Shown: in pieces, positions 42,669-52,280 of the stretch
Position numbering within the stretch: position 1 is the stretch's first letter
Layout: each line of letters begins with the position of its first letter
Origin: UBA6022 sp038319685
GTDB taxonomy: Bacteria; Patescibacteriota; Saccharimonadia; Saccharimonadales; Saccharimonadaceae
Length of the DNA: 64,000 nt
Direction: 5' to 3'
NCBI GenBank assembly: GCA_038319685.1
Contig: JBBQDN010000001.1
Location: 124,001-188,000 of the forward strand
The notes under the pieces: generated by a model
The model's input: only the letters and a program-made list of their open reading frames with translations
Database searches by the model: none
What the model was told of the DNA's origin: nothing
Translations under genes and position numbers: made by a program

Positions 42669-44978
42669 CTATCGTTCGCGGCGACGATCATATTTTCGTT
42701 TATGTGGCGGTTGCCAGCCGTGCTGTGGCCGTCGTTCATGGTGCGGCTCACGACGCGTCGTCCCAAGCTGCGCCATAAACTGCGGTCCTAGATGTGTGTC
42801 GAGCTTTGTCAGCCCCATCAAACTACGACGACTGTCTGGGCTGAGTTCGTCGAGTGATATCGCCCCGTCGGCTAGTGCTTTTACTTGTTGTTGCAGTTGC
42901 CGTAATGGGATCGATGGGATACGTCCTTTGTGATGACGCCCCAGGTTACGACGTTCTTTTTCCAGTTGTTCCTGGATCCAGGCGGCCAGTGCATCAATAA
43001 ATAGTCGCTTTGTTTCAGGAGTCCTCTCGACAAGCGGCATACCACTACCTTCAAGTACTTGCCCGCCATACCGTACAAGTTGGCGCATAGATAGTGTCCC
43101 GGACCGAGGATCGTAGTACGGTTTACCACGGCGCGGCGCAAACAAATGCGGCGCTAGTTCAGTCAACCAATCAGTACTGACTGCGGTGATCCCCTGTAGT
43201 AAATGGAGTGTTTCCAGGTCACCACTTCGGGTTGGTACCTGTAGATCAAACGGGGTGCCGGTGATCAGTTTTGGATTTCGTACCACCGTACTGCTCGATA
43301 ATTCCCGGTGAGCATTCGTCGAAATATGCACTGCTTCACCGTGGTCGCCCATCATCCATAATTGATCAATTTGGCCAGCGACAATACAACGAAACAGCTG
43401 GTCCTGCTCGTCGATCGTCGCAGGAATCAGCGAGTCATTACTCAAACCAAGATCACGATTTAAACGCTCCATTACCTCACTAGCTTTATCAACATTTTTA
43501 CTGATGATGCCGATTTCCTCATATATCTCAGGGTCCACCTGCGGTAATGCCAAATAAACGTCGTAGTGCGCCAATAAGTCAGACTTGGTCTGCTTCGTAT
43601 ATTTATGCCAACCGGTATAGCGTGGCCCGCCTTTGACGATGCCCCCGATTTCCTGAATGGCGATGATTGCTGCCAGCTTCAACTGAACTGATTTGCTGTA
43701 TTTTTGGGCTTCGACAATCATGCGACCATAGTTTGACTCAACTGGGAATTGTTCCATCTGTCGACCAATTTTAGTCACATCACCCGATTTTGTCAGCGCA
43801 CCGAGTGCAATTAATGTCTGTTTCGCCCGCGCAATCGCCTTGTTGCTGGGATCGTGATAAAAATCGAGTAGTTCAATATCAATACCGACATTTGCGAGGC
43901 GTAGTGTCAGACGGTCGATGTGTTTTCGCATAATTTCCGGCGTCGCGTAGGGCTGCCGCTCTTCAAAATCGAGGCATGGCATCGTGTCATACGGCGCCAA
44001 GATATATTCGCCAGGTTTAGTTCGCCCCGCTCGGCCTGCTCGCTGTAAACAGTCTGCTTGTGAAGTCTGGGCGATAAATAAACCCTCAACACCACTACGG
44101 ACTTCGCTCTGCCTAGCTAGACCTGAATCGATCACGACGTCAATGTCGTCAATCGTCACGCTTGTCTGCGCAATATTTGTCGCGAGGATAATTTTACCTT
44201 TGGAATAGCTGGCGAATGCTTCCTGCTGGGCAGTTGCTTCTAGCTGTGAATGGAGTGGAATCACCGGTACACCCGCCTCTGTTGCCTTCATCATAACCGC
44301 ATCACTCACATTTTGAATCTCAGACTTACCCGGCAGAAACACCAACATGTTACTCTGCGTCGTTGTTAGCTGATGAAGTATCTCACTAATAACATCAGTA
44401 CCTCGTCGTTTGGTGACTTCGTGCGTACGACCCGGTACATTAATAATTGCATCGGTGTCAAAATACGCAGCCAACGCCTCTGTTTCGATTGTGGCGCTCA
44501 TGATAACTACTTTAAACCGTGACTCTTCCTGACAGCGCTTTTTCGCCCAAGCAACCAGGACTTCCATATTTTCATTCCACTCATGTACCTCATCGAGCAC
44601 GAGCACCTGACGATCATCAATCCCCGACCCAGTAATTTCACGGACAAGCTGTAGACCATCAGTACAATATAGTACCTGAGTGTCCGGGTCGTCGTCACGT
44701 TCGTGTGCTGTCCGGTAGCCAATCACCCGGTCACCGTCTTTACCGGTCCTCATCGCCCATTCTTCGCGGACACGCCGACTTAGATTTCGTGCCGCCAAGA
44801 TTCGTGGCTGCGTCACAATTACTTTTTGATAGCCGTGTTCAGCCAGATACTGCGGTACTTGAGTACTTTTACCCGCACCAGTCTCGGCAGTAATAATTGT
44901 CACCTGGTGACTATCAACCGCATCGACAATTGCCGTACGAAAATCATAAATTGGGAGTGATTTGGTAGTATCGTCCAT
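42669..44978 (-). CDS. DEAH-box RNA helicase (HrpA/HrpB-like)
   Basis: 769 residues. P-loop TIITAETGAGKSTQVPQYL, DEVH box VLVLDEVHEWNENMEVL, motif III KVVIMSATIETEAL and the C-terminal QRAGRAGRTKPGEY region, followed by the winged-helix/ratchet domain. HrpA family, shorter than the E. coli protein of about 1300. The last about 30 residues are His/Arg-rich. It starts 3 nt after the DUF2207 stop and so is second in that unit. Confidence 0.93.
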   Translation of the reverse strand: MDDTTKSLPIYDFRTAIVDAVDSHQVTIITAETGAGKSTQVPQYLAEHGYQKVIVTQPRILAARNLSRRVREEWAMRTGKDGDRVIGYRTAHERDDDPDTQVLYCTDGLQLVREITGSGIDDRQVLVLDEVHEWNENMEVLVAWAKKRCQEESRFKVVIMSATIETEALAAYFDTDAIINVPGRTHEVTKRRGTDVISEILHQLTTTQSNMLVFLPGKSEIQNVSDAVMMKATEAGVPVIPLHSQLEATAQQEAFASYSKGKIILATNIAQTSVTIDDIDVVIDSGLARQSEVRSGVEGLFIAQTSQADCLQRAGRAGRTKPGEYILAPYDTMPCLDFEERQPYATPEIMRKHIDRLTLRLANVGIDIELLDFYHDPSNKAIARAKQTLIALGALTKSGDVTKIGRQMEQFPVESNYGRMIVEAQKYSKSVQLKLAAIIAIQEIGGIVKGGPRYTGWHKYTKQTKSDLLAHYDVYLALPQVDPEIYEEIGIISKNVDKASEVMERLNRDLGLSNDSLIPATIDEQDQLFRCIVAGQIDQLWMMGDHGEAVHISTNAHRELSSSTVVRNPKLITGTPFDLQVPTRSGDLETLHLLQGITAVSTDWLTELAPHLFAPRRGKPYYDPRSGTLSMRQLVRYGGQVLEGSGMPLVERTPETKRLFIDALAAWIQEQLEKERRNLGRHHKGRIPSIPLRQLQQQVKALADGAISLDELSPDSRRSLMGLTKLDTHLGPQFMAQLGTTRREPHHERRPQHGWQPPHKRKYDRRRER

Positions 44979-44981
44979 AGC

Positions 44982-46742
44982 TTAGCGACCGCCACCTCCG
45001 CCACCACCACCTCCGCCACCCGAGAAACCACCACCAAATCCGCTTGAGCCTGAATTACTCGGTGCGCTAAAGTTTGTTGCTGTCGACGTAAAACTGCCAA
45101 TAGATGAGGCAAAAATTGCCGCATTGAATGCACCTGACCCGCTATACCAATCTGGCTGAGAGCTCGTTTGGCTATACTGTATAGCCAGTTCATTCGCCCA
45201 TTCTTTTTCGAGACCAAACAACACAGCATATGGCAAAACCCTCTCATACAATTTCACAATCTGAGCGGTATCGTCAGTGTTAACTGGTGTTTTTTCAGCT
45301 CCAGCCGGACTCTGCAATACACGTAACCTGTCGACTTCGGCCAGTTTAATATACATCTCTAGACCTTTGAGATAATCGTAGACTTCACGACCCTTTTCAG
45401 TCAATGGCAACATATGCGCGGTTGCTATTACCATCACAAAAATGGCGATAAGACCAACAACCGTCGATACGCCACTTATAATTCCGACTGTGTCACTAGC
45501 CGTGAAGAACATAATAGTTAACGCCACAATCACCACACTGATACCAGCACCAAGGAGCTTCATGATTAACTTGTTTGCTTCTCGGTAGCCCTGACTAATA
45601 GCTATTTTAGTTGTCGTTGTCTGCGTCCTGTGTAGACTTTGGCCAACGACTCTATCTGTTTTCTTGAACGTGTACGTCTGACCAGTTTCGTGTGAGGTAA
45701 ATATATCTGTCATCACTTCCAGCTCGATGTCGTCAAGGCCGCTGACGTCCAATAATTCTACAGTGTATTCACTTGACATACCAAATAATCCGCTTTTTTC
45801 TGTCTCAATGAGGCGAATTTTATGACGAACCGCGAAGTCAATAATCTGTGCTGTCACACCTTTTGACGATGCACCGCACAACTCGCTCGCGAGTAATACA
45901 GACATGTCTTTTGGCGGTATGTATTCAGGAATGATCGTTCCTTTTCCTTGAGCATTACGACCGTACTTGATCCATACATAAAGCGCGAGGGTAATCGCAA
46001 TACTCGAAATGACAAGTGGCACATATATGAGCATATCGAGGATTGACCATGGTCGAGAGGCAAATGTGGCTGCATTAAATTTAAGCACTGCTGTCACATT
46101 TTCGTGCGAGCCAAGCCGTCCATTCGCAGTAAACGTACTGTCTCTACCGTCAACCTTATCCACGAGGCATGATCGATTCTGTCCTTGTTCTCCCTCGTAA
46201 CAGGCGACCTCACCTGCAAAGGCACCTTCGATCGCTGCATCCAAGTGAACACGAGCGGTAACATGATCAAACGACTGACCCCACCCAGTCCCATTCGTAT
46301 CCCAATAAAATTCCTGATGATCGCCAAAATTTTTCGTCACATCACGAAGTGTGTAGGTTAATTGATAGACCTGTTTGCCACGAACATATTCCTCGGTACC
46401 TGTCCCGATGACGACATTATTGTTCTTTATCTCCTGACTATAGACTGGTTCTGGCTGCCCATTGCGTGTGAGTGAGTCGAGTTTAAACGACACCGAATGG
46501 CCATCGTATACAGCAGGGATTGCTCGTTCTATACCCCTGTTCTGGTCAAAATCAGGAAAAACCGCCGTTAGTTGTTCAACTACACGTAATACCGAACGAT
46601 TCTCACTATCCTTGGACAAATAATAGTCAGCTTGAAAATCACTAAAATAAAAGTTTTGAACATCAGCCGATGCTGTCGACGGCGATAACAGTACGCTACC
46701 GAGGATAGCTACTGCAACAAGAATACTCCCTATTCGTTTCAT
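44982..46742 (-). CDS. DUF2207 membrane protein with polyglycine tail
   Basis: 586 residues: signal peptide (about 1-26), a beta-rich extracytoplasmic DUF2207 domain (about 30-230), helices near 240 and 400-450, and a C-terminal low-complexity tail (FGGGFSGGG then about 10 Gly and a final Arg). DUF2207 proteins are common in the outer layer of Gram-positives and CPR; role unknown. The glycine tail is typical of this family. The -10 (TATAGT) lies 7 nt before the ATG. Confidence 0.88.
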   Translation of the reverse strand: MKRIGSILVAVAILGSVLLSPSTASADVQNFYFSDFQADYYLSKDSENRSVLRVVEQLTAVFPDFDQNRGIERAIPAVYDGHSVSFKLDSLTRNGQPEPVYSQEIKNNNVVIGTGTEEYVRGKQVYQLTYTLRDVTKNFGDHQEFYWDTNGTGWGQSFDHVTARVHLDAAIEGAFAGEVACYEGEQGQNRSCLVDKVDGRDSTFTANGRLGSHENVTAVLKFNAATFASRPWSILDMLIYVPLVISSIAITLALYVWIKYGRNAQGKGTIIPEYIPPKDMSVLLASELCGASSKGVTAQIIDFAVRHKIRLIETEKSGLFGMSSEYTVELLDVSGLDDIELEVMTDIFTSHETGQTYTFKKTDRVVGQSLHRTQTTTTKIAISQGYREANKLIMKLLGAGISVVIVALTIMFFTASDTVGIISGVSTVVGLIAIFVMVIATAHMLPLTEKGREVYDYLKGLEMYIKLAEVDRLRVLQSPAGAEKTPVNTDDTAQIVKLYERVLPYAVLFGLEKEWANELAIQYSQTSSQPDWYSGSGAFNAAIFASSIGSFTSTATNFSAPSNSGSSGFGGGFSGGGGGGGGGGGR

Positions 46743-46749
46743 ATCTTTA

Positions 46750-46755
46750 ACTATA
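46750..46755 (-). promoter_or_regulatory. -10 of the DUF2207 gene
   Basis: TATAGT on the minus strand, 7 nt before the ATG; no convincing -35. Predicted leaderless. Confidence 0.45.
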
Positions 46756-46790
46756 CGTGAGTCAGCCTGAAATAAACATATCCACTACTA

Positions 46791-46819
46791 TTGACTTTTA
46801 TTAATGTTTATGATTAAAT
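46791..46819 (+). promoter_or_regulatory. Promoter of the 256-residue + strand gene
   Basis: TTGACT (46791-46796), 17 nt, TTAAAT (46814-46819) preceded by TATGA (TRTGn). The leader is about 42 nt and carries AAAGGA before the ATG. Confidence 0.7.
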
Positions 46820-46867
46820 GTCTACAGATTCACCGCAAAACAAAAAACCAAAGGAACATTAACAATT

Positions 46868-47638
46868 ATGACAACGACACATGAATGGGCTCCACCAGCA
46901 TCTTACGACAACGATGATAAGACACCAGCATTTGATCCTAACGATCCTCGCTATGATGTTACCGACACAGAACCACCCACTGACTTAGGCCAGGGTCTCG
47001 CACCTGATGTCATTGACGATACACTCGAGTCATCTACTGACGGCGCTCCCACTAACGTATACGATCGTATCGCTCAACGTATGGGTCGCCTATCAGAAGG
47101 TGCTGCGGAGCGCAAAGAAAACCGTGCTGCAATGAAAGCAAAACTTATCGGTTTTGGAAAAAGTGCGCTTCGTATTTCAGCAACAACCGGCGCTGTTATT
47201 GTCGGTGCTCCTTTTGTCGCAGTTGGTGGCGCTGGTTACCTTGCCTACAAAGGTGGACAAAAAAGTGCTGAACTTGCCAAAGGTGCAGCTCAAACAATTG
47301 GTTCAGAGCTAAAATATGCCGCAAGTGAACTTGGCGCTGACACTCGTATTGCGATTGATAACGTCAAAGAATCATACCAAGACACCAAAGAGTCAGCGAT
47401 TAAATTCTTTAAAGAAAAGGCACAGAACGCAAAAGATCGTAAAAATGACCGATTAGCAAAGATTAGTGGCGGATTCAATAGAATCAAAGATAACGTTGCT
47501 GAGCGTGCCTCAACAATAAAGCGTCGCCGTCGCGCACTTGGTGCTCGTGCTGTTTCTGTCGTTGATCGTGCTCGTATGGTAAAAAATGCAGCCAAAAGTG
47601 CATGGAATGAAACTGGCGACGAAAATCAACTATACTAA
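46868..47638 (+). CDS. Unknown protein with one hydrophobic segment and basic tail
   Basis: 256 residues. The N-terminal 85 are acidic and Pro-rich (FDPNDPRYDVTDTEPPTDL), followed by a Gly/Ala-rich hydrophobic stretch (about 100-125), then amphipathic Lys/Glu/Ala helices. The last part is Arg-rich (TIKRRRRALGARAV). I recognise no family; such a design suits a membrane-linked or nucleic-acid-associated structural protein. It has its own promoter and a conventional leader, and the 99-residue gene follows after 40 nt. Confidence 0.7.
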   Translation: MTTTHEWAPPASYDNDDKTPAFDPNDPRYDVTDTEPPTDLGQGLAPDVIDDTLESSTDGAPTNVYDRIAQRMGRLSEGAAERKENRAAMKAKLIGFGKSALRISATTGAVIVGAPFVAVGGAGYLAYKGGQKSAELAKGAAQTIGSELKYAASELGADTRIAIDNVKESYQDTKESAIKFFKEKAQNAKDRKNDRLAKISGGFNRIKDNVAERASTIKRRRRALGARAVSVVDRARMVKNAAKSAWNETGDENQLY

Positions 47639-47678
47639 TAGCATATAGTAACTATAACTTTACGAAAGAATTCCTCAC

Positions 47679-47978
47679 ATGCAACTTATTACTACACAAA
47701 ACCTCATTGATCTCGGCATTTCCGAGGATAAACACGAAGCACTCCTTGACCACCTCAATGAACAATTGCAAGAGCGTATTGGCATTGCGATTACCGATCT
47801 TCTCGATGACCAGCAAGTCGCTACCCTCCTCGACCTCCAGGAAACAGGTACTGATGAACAAGTTGATACCTGGCTACAGGAACATATCCCAGACATGGAA
47901 GCAGTTGTTCAGGACGAAGTCGCCATTCTGCTCGGCGAACTTGCCGACAGCAGTGATTCCATTAGCGAAACTGCTTAA
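47679..47978 (+). CDS. Small acidic helical protein, unknown (DUF5663-like?)
   Basis: 99 residues, strongly acidic, almost entirely helical: LISEDKHE-like start, then EQLQERIGIAITDLLDDQQV, LQETGTDEQVDTWLQEHIPD and a C-terminal EVAILLGELAD. The short LxDLL helix repeats resemble DUF5663-type proteins of Patescibacteria, but I cannot verify that. It follows the 256-residue gene in the same direction and ends at a strong terminator. Confidence 0.7.
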   Translation: MQLITTQNLIDLGISEDKHEALLDHLNEQLQERIGIAITDLLDDQQVATLLDLQETGTDEQVDTWLQEHIPDMEAVVQDEVAILLGELADSSDSISETA

Positions 47979-47992
47979 GTCCCTCTTTACGT

Positions 47993-48034
47993 AACTGGCC
48001 AGACTGATGTCATCATCTCTGGCCAGTTTTATTT
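47993..48034 (+). terminator. Intrinsic terminator after the 99-residue gene
   Basis: An 11-bp perfect stem (47993-48003 with 48018-48028) with a 14-nt loop, then TTTTATTT. It also separates the convergent lysS. Confidence 0.85.
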
Positions 48035-48046
48035 GTTGTAATTTGT

Positions 48047-49558
48047 TTATAGATTGATTTCAGGATATATAGCACGGGTCGTATCGTCAGTTTCAGCGCG
48101 CAAATGAGGAAAAGGTACGCCTTCACGTGCAGTCACACCTTCGAGTGACCAGAAGATACGTTCCGAAAAACCAAGGCCACAGGCTGGTGGCATTGCATAC
48201 TCAAGTGCTTCGACGTAATCAATGTCCATCATCTGCGCCTCATCATCACCCGCTTTACGCATTTTTTCCTGCTCAAGAAAACGATTATATTGATCGATCG
48301 GGTCATTGAGTTCTGAAAACGCTTTACACATCTCGCTCCCGCCAAATACAAGATTGAACTGTTCAGTGAGGAGCGGGTTATCAGGTTGAACCTTTGCGAG
48401 TGGCTGCATAAATGTCGGCATATCAATCAGAAACGCTGGACCACCAAGCGTTTTTCGATACTTTTTCCACAATTTATCCAGACTTCGCTGACGGTTGTCT
48501 TGTTTTTCAACTTCGAGGCCGTTTTCTTTGAGCTTCGCCGCAATATCATCGATTGACGATTCAAACACATCAATACTGTACTGATCTTTTAGGACCTGTA
48601 CAAAACTAATCCTTGGGAAATGAACACTGTCAGCGCCAAAATCAATCGTTTGACCATCTGCAAGCGTAAACTGACGCGTACCCCAGGTTTTATCGACAAT
48701 CGAGCGAATCATCTGCTCGGTGAGATCCATGCCCTTTTCCCAGTCGGCGTATGCCCAGTACCACTCCATAGCAATATGCTCTGGAAGATGTTCGTCACTG
48801 TAGTTTTCATTACGAAAACGTGCACCGATATCAAATACTTTTTCATACCCTGCAACCAGTAGTCGTTTTAATGGCAGTTCGTGACTAATGCGGAGGTAAA
48901 AATCTTGATCAAGCGCGTCCATATGGGTCACAAATGGGTTAGCGTCCGCACCGCCGGCGGTATTTTCTAGCACAGGAATATTAATTTCGAGAAAGCCGTT
49001 ATCAATCAAGAAACTACGTGTCGCCTGCCAAAAGTTTGAACGACGAACAAATCGATCGCGAACATCCTGATTGACGTTGATGTCAATGTAACGACGGCGA
49101 AAACGTTCTTCTTTATTAATGAGCTCGGTCGGCATTGGACGGAGCGCTTTTGTGAGTAATCGAAGTGTCCTGACACTAATTGATATCTCGTTTGTTTGTG
49201 TCCGAATCACTTCACCTGTTGCTTCAATGAAATCACCCGTGTCAAGTAGTGGCAATTGTGCTAAACCAAGAAATCCGTTCGCAGCATCAAGTTCAGTAAT
49301 TTGTCCGGCACGAATAAATAATTGGATCTGGCCACTAAAATCTTTGATGACAATAAAGGCAAGTTTACCGAATTTACGGATACTTTGAATCCGTCCAGCG
49401 ACAGTTGCCGTCTGACCTTGAAGAGTTTCGAATTGCATAACAACATCACCTGCATTATGGGTACGGTGTGCGCCTGCTGGAAAAGGATCCACTCCGAGCT
49501 GCTTAAGTTCGGTTAGTTTTCGTACACGTTCATCTCGGTAGTCTTTAAGTGTTGCCAT
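48047..49558 (-). CDS. lysS: Lysyl-tRNA synthetase, class II
   Basis: 503 residues. N-terminal OB-fold anticodon domain (VAGRIQSIRKFGKLAFIVIKD), class II core with motif 2 FDIGARFRNENYSDEHLPEHIAMEWYWAY, split by normal spacing, and motif 3 ACGLGFSERIFWSLEG. A short C-terminal extension follows after motif 3. The -10 (TATACT) lies 9 nt before the ATG. Confidence 0.97.
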   Translation of the reverse strand: MATLKDYRDERVRKLTELKQLGVDPFPAGAHRTHNAGDVVMQFETLQGQTATVAGRIQSIRKFGKLAFIVIKDFSGQIQLFIRAGQITELDAANGFLGLAQLPLLDTGDFIEATGEVIRTQTNEISISVRTLRLLTKALRPMPTELINKEERFRRRYIDINVNQDVRDRFVRRSNFWQATRSFLIDNGFLEINIPVLENTAGGADANPFVTHMDALDQDFYLRISHELPLKRLLVAGYEKVFDIGARFRNENYSDEHLPEHIAMEWYWAYADWEKGMDLTEQMIRSIVDKTWGTRQFTLADGQTIDFGADSVHFPRISFVQVLKDQYSIDVFESSIDDIAAKLKENGLEVEKQDNRQRSLDKLWKKYRKTLGGPAFLIDMPTFMQPLAKVQPDNPLLTEQFNLVFGGSEMCKAFSELNDPIDQYNRFLEQEKMRKAGDDEAQMMDIDYVEALEYAMPPACGLGFSERIFWSLEGVTAREGVPFPHLRAETDDTTRAIYPEINL

Positions 49559-49567
49559 ATCTGTTAT

Positions 49568-49573
49568 AGTATA
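49568..49573 (-). promoter_or_regulatory. -10 of lysS
   Basis: TATACT on the minus strand, 9 nt before the ATG; no Shine-Dalgarno. Confidence 0.45.
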
Positions 49574-49615
49574 ACTTTGTTATACACAAAAGGCCATAGC
49601 TTGACGAGATGATGA

Positions 49616-50071
49616 CTAACGAATTGCAACAATTTTATATGTCAGAGAAGTTTTCGGGGTATTGATCGTCACGTCTTCATCGACTTTTTTACCCATCAGC
49701 GCCAGGCCGATTGGTGATTCGTTGCTGACTTTTCCTTCGATTGGGTTAGCTTCAACTGGGCCAACAACACTATAGGTTACTGTTTTTGCGCCAATCGTAA
49801 GGTCAACAGTACTCCCAAGTGTGACGTGTGAGTTTTTGCCAGCCTTGATGATATCGGCGTTTAGCAAAATGTCTTCAATCTCGGCGATACGGCTTTCGAG
49901 GAGGCCCTGTGCTTCGCGCGCGCTATCATATTCAGCATTTTCACTAAGGTCACCAAAATCACGAGCATCAGCAATCTTATCCGCAATCCCACCACGCTGA
50001 GATTTTAGTCCAACGAGTTCTGATTCGAGTTCTTTTTTGCCGTCCTCAGTTATCTGATAGAGCTTTTTCAT
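49616..50071 (-). CDS. greA: Transcription elongation factor GreA
   Basis: 151 residues. N-terminal coiled coil with the acidic tip ARDFGDLSENAEYDSAREAQ, which enters the secondary channel of RNA polymerase and rescues backtracked complexes. The C-terminal FKBP-like domain follows. Downstream of proS, with a hairpin/T-run (attenuator-like) between them. Confidence 0.96.
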   Translation of the reverse strand: MKKLYQITEDGKKELESELVGLKSQRGGIADKIADARDFGDLSENAEYDSAREAQGLLESRIAEIEDILLNADIIKAGKNSHVTLGSTVDLTIGAKTVTYSVVGPVEANPIEGKVSNESPIGLALMGKKVDEDVTINTPKTSLTYKIVAIR

Positions 50072-50094
50072 AGTTATATTCCTGTTAGTTTAAT

Positions 50095-50113
50095 AAAAAG
50101 CGCATGTATGCGC
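50095..50113 (-). terminator. Short terminator or attenuator between proS and greA
   Basis: On the minus transcript, the GCGCAT..ATGCGC hairpin (50100-50113) is followed by TTTTTATT. It lies about 25 nt upstream of the greA ATG and could reduce read-through from proS to greA. Confidence 0.6.
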
Positions 50114-50162
50114 ATCATAATCATAAAAATGTCACCACAAACCCCTACTGGTGTTCCTGTAG

Positions 50163-51404
50163 TTAACTTATTTTATCAATCAGTTCATCGTGTGTCAAGA
50201 TGATCGTTTCGCCACTGGACCTGACTGTGTATTCGTACTGATTGGCTTCAATCAATCGATCACTGACCGTCACCCGATACGGAATACCCATTAATTCAGC
50301 ATCAGCAAATTTCGCACCTGGTCGTTCGTCGCGATCATCATATAAAACTTCGATCCCCTTGCTCGTTAGCTCAACATAAAGTTCATCAGCATGTTTGACT
50401 GCATCATCGCCACCAATTCGAACAAGATAAACTTTGTACGGAGCAACACTTTCTGGCCACACAATTCCTTTTTCGTCAGCAAATTTCTCTACCAGTACAC
50501 CCATTACTCGAGTAATACCGACGCCGTACGATGCCAGATAGATCGGCTGCTTTGCGCCAGTTGCATCAATATAATAAATACCCATTTTGTCAGATTTTTC
50601 GGTACCAAATTTAAATATATTTCCTACTTCAGCACTTTTAATAGCGGTAAGAGTGGCTTTGTCGACACCAAGTTCCGTTGTCGCGTCATCAAGCACTTCT
50701 TCATTAACTGCAACACTGCGATCTTCATTCACGTAGAGAATATCTTCACCCGCATCGCAAATCGTCTGAAATTCATGACTAAACTTCGTAAATGACCCAC
50801 CGCTCGCGAATGTAACAAACGTGCTGTCACCAATACCAAGTCGCGTGTAAATCTTGTTGTACGCAGTGATGACTGACTCGTAATACTGATCCATATCTTC
50901 CTGGGTGGCATGAAGCGAGTACATATCTTTCATCACGAATTCACGGCCACGCATAATACCACTTTTGGCGCGAAGTTCATTACGTAATTTCGTCTGGAAC
51001 TGATAGACACTAGTTGGGAGATCTTTGTAACTCTTGACGTACTGTTGCATCATTTCCATAATTGCCTCTTCATGACTCCAGGCAAGTCCAAGTTCAGTCT
51101 CGTCTTGAAGCTTTGTCTTAAACCATACATCAACAGCTTCATCACTCCAACGACCAGTTCCTTCCCAGGTCGTCTTATTTTGAAGGCTCGTCATGATCAG
51201 CTCTTGACCACCAACAGCGTTCATCTCTTCGCGAACAATCTGCTTAATTTTTTCAAGCGTACGAAGTCCGAGTGGCGTATAGGCATACACGCCAGCCATT
51301 ACTTTGTAAACGAAACCGGCACGAATAAGTAATTGGGCGTTTTTTGCTACCTCATCAGCTGGTGCATTTTTACTAGTTCTGGTAAATAATTTTGATACTC
51401 TCAT
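50163..51404 (-). CDS. proS: Prolyl-tRNA synthetase, reduced form
   Basis: 413 residues; the bacterial type is normally about 570, so the editing domain insertion between motifs 2 and 3 has been lost, as in other CPR enzymes. Motif 1/2 region: GVYAYTPLGLRTLEKIKQIVR, LRAKSGIMRGREFVMKDMYS; motif 3: LASYGVGITRVMGVL. The C-terminal anticodon domain has VYLVRIGGDDAVKHADELY. Mischarging would need a stand-alone editing protein, not seen here. Confidence 0.95.
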   Translation of the reverse strand: MRVSKLFTRTSKNAPADEVAKNAQLLIRAGFVYKVMAGVYAYTPLGLRTLEKIKQIVREEMNAVGGQELIMTSLQNKTTWEGTGRWSDEAVDVWFKTKLQDETELGLAWSHEEAIMEMMQQYVKSYKDLPTSVYQFQTKLRNELRAKSGIMRGREFVMKDMYSLHATQEDMDQYYESVITAYNKIYTRLGIGDSTFVTFASGGSFTKFSHEFQTICDAGEDILYVNEDRSVAVNEEVLDDATTELGVDKATLTAIKSAEVGNIFKFGTEKSDKMGIYYIDATGAKQPIYLASYGVGITRVMGVLVEKFADEKGIVWPESVAPYKVYLVRIGGDDAVKHADELYVELTSKGIEVLYDDRDERPGAKFADAELMGIPYRVTVSDRLIEANQYEYTVRSSGETIILTHDELIDKIS

Positions 51405-51509
51405 GATAATTCTTCTTTCTTAAGCGAGTTTTATATAAAAAAATAGATAATGAAAAATACTACCGGCATACCGGGATAAGAGCAAATGAATGGAATAGTT
51501 GTATGTTCA

Positions 51510-52280
51510 TTATCCTCCTAGTGTAGTTAAAAGTGACGGATTTATAAAGAGGAAATAAAATGCGATACCATTTTTTAGCATATGGACTAAAATCCCAGCA
51601 GTGATACTTCCTGTAATTTCACGCAAACTACAGAGAACGAGGCTGAGGATAAAAACATCAATACTAACGTTCCACTGTAAATGAACGAACCCGAATAGCA
51701 AACTTGTAGCAAGGATTGCGGCCCAGGTTGGCACCGCCTGACGCAACTTCCCATACAAATAGCCCCTAAAGAGTACTTCCTCTGCAATAGGTGCAATCAC
51801 AACAAGCGCGAGAAATGCGAGTACAAACTCATACTGAGCTGACAATGACTTAAACCCGACATCCTGTACTTCGTTCAAATTGACACCTGGAATAAAATTA
51901 CTAACAAGCATCATGACAATCGCTGAAACGATGAAATAGATGACAAATCCTGCAGGCGCCAGCCCAATATCTTTCCAGGATGGAAGTCTCGTTAGCCCAA
52001 TAAGTGCACGTGTGACCGGAGATTTTTTCGCCAGCAAAGGAAGTCCCATGACAAACACGAGCGTCAATGCATATACTACTGCCGACACAATTAGTCCGTA
52101 AATTGCTTGATTCATTAAACCTATCGGTATGCCAAGTTTCTGACATGCCATTATAATAAGTCCCGTTAGGATAGATGCTATGACAAATCCTGCCAAAACC
52201 CATGCCGGAACAATAATCAGCTTTGACCACGGGTATGACGACTGGCCAACCGGCTTATTTAAAAAGTTTTGTAACATCAA
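51510..52280 (-). CDS. CPBP-family intramembrane glutamic protease
   Basis: 256 residues, about seven helices. Catalytic motif 1 APIAEEVLFRGYLYGKLR (Glu-Glu with Arg) and motif 2 SLLFGFVHLQ (His) are intact. CPBP/Abi proteins process CAAX-like or other membrane substrates, some for bacteriocin immunity. It overlaps the end of rseP by 26 nt. Confidence 0.9.
   Translation of the reverse strand: MMLQNFLNKPVGQSSYPWSKLIIVPAWVLAGFVIASILTGLIIMACQKLGIPIGLMNQAIYGLIVSAVVYALTLVFVMGLPLLAKKSPVTRALIGLTRLPSWKDIGLAPAGFVIYFIVSAIVMMLVSNFIPGVNLNEVQDVGFKSLSAQYEFVLAFLALVVIAPIAEEVLFRGYLYGKLRQAVPTWAAILATSLLFGFVHLQWNVSIDVFILSLVLCSLREITGSITAGILVHMLKNGIAFYFLFINPSLLTTLGG

Noticed and set aside
44900..45247. Open frames antisense or out of frame in repetitive Gly/Thr-rich genes (also around 58153-59241)
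   Set aside because: They mirror the codon bias of the real repetitive genes and have no start signals or family motifs.
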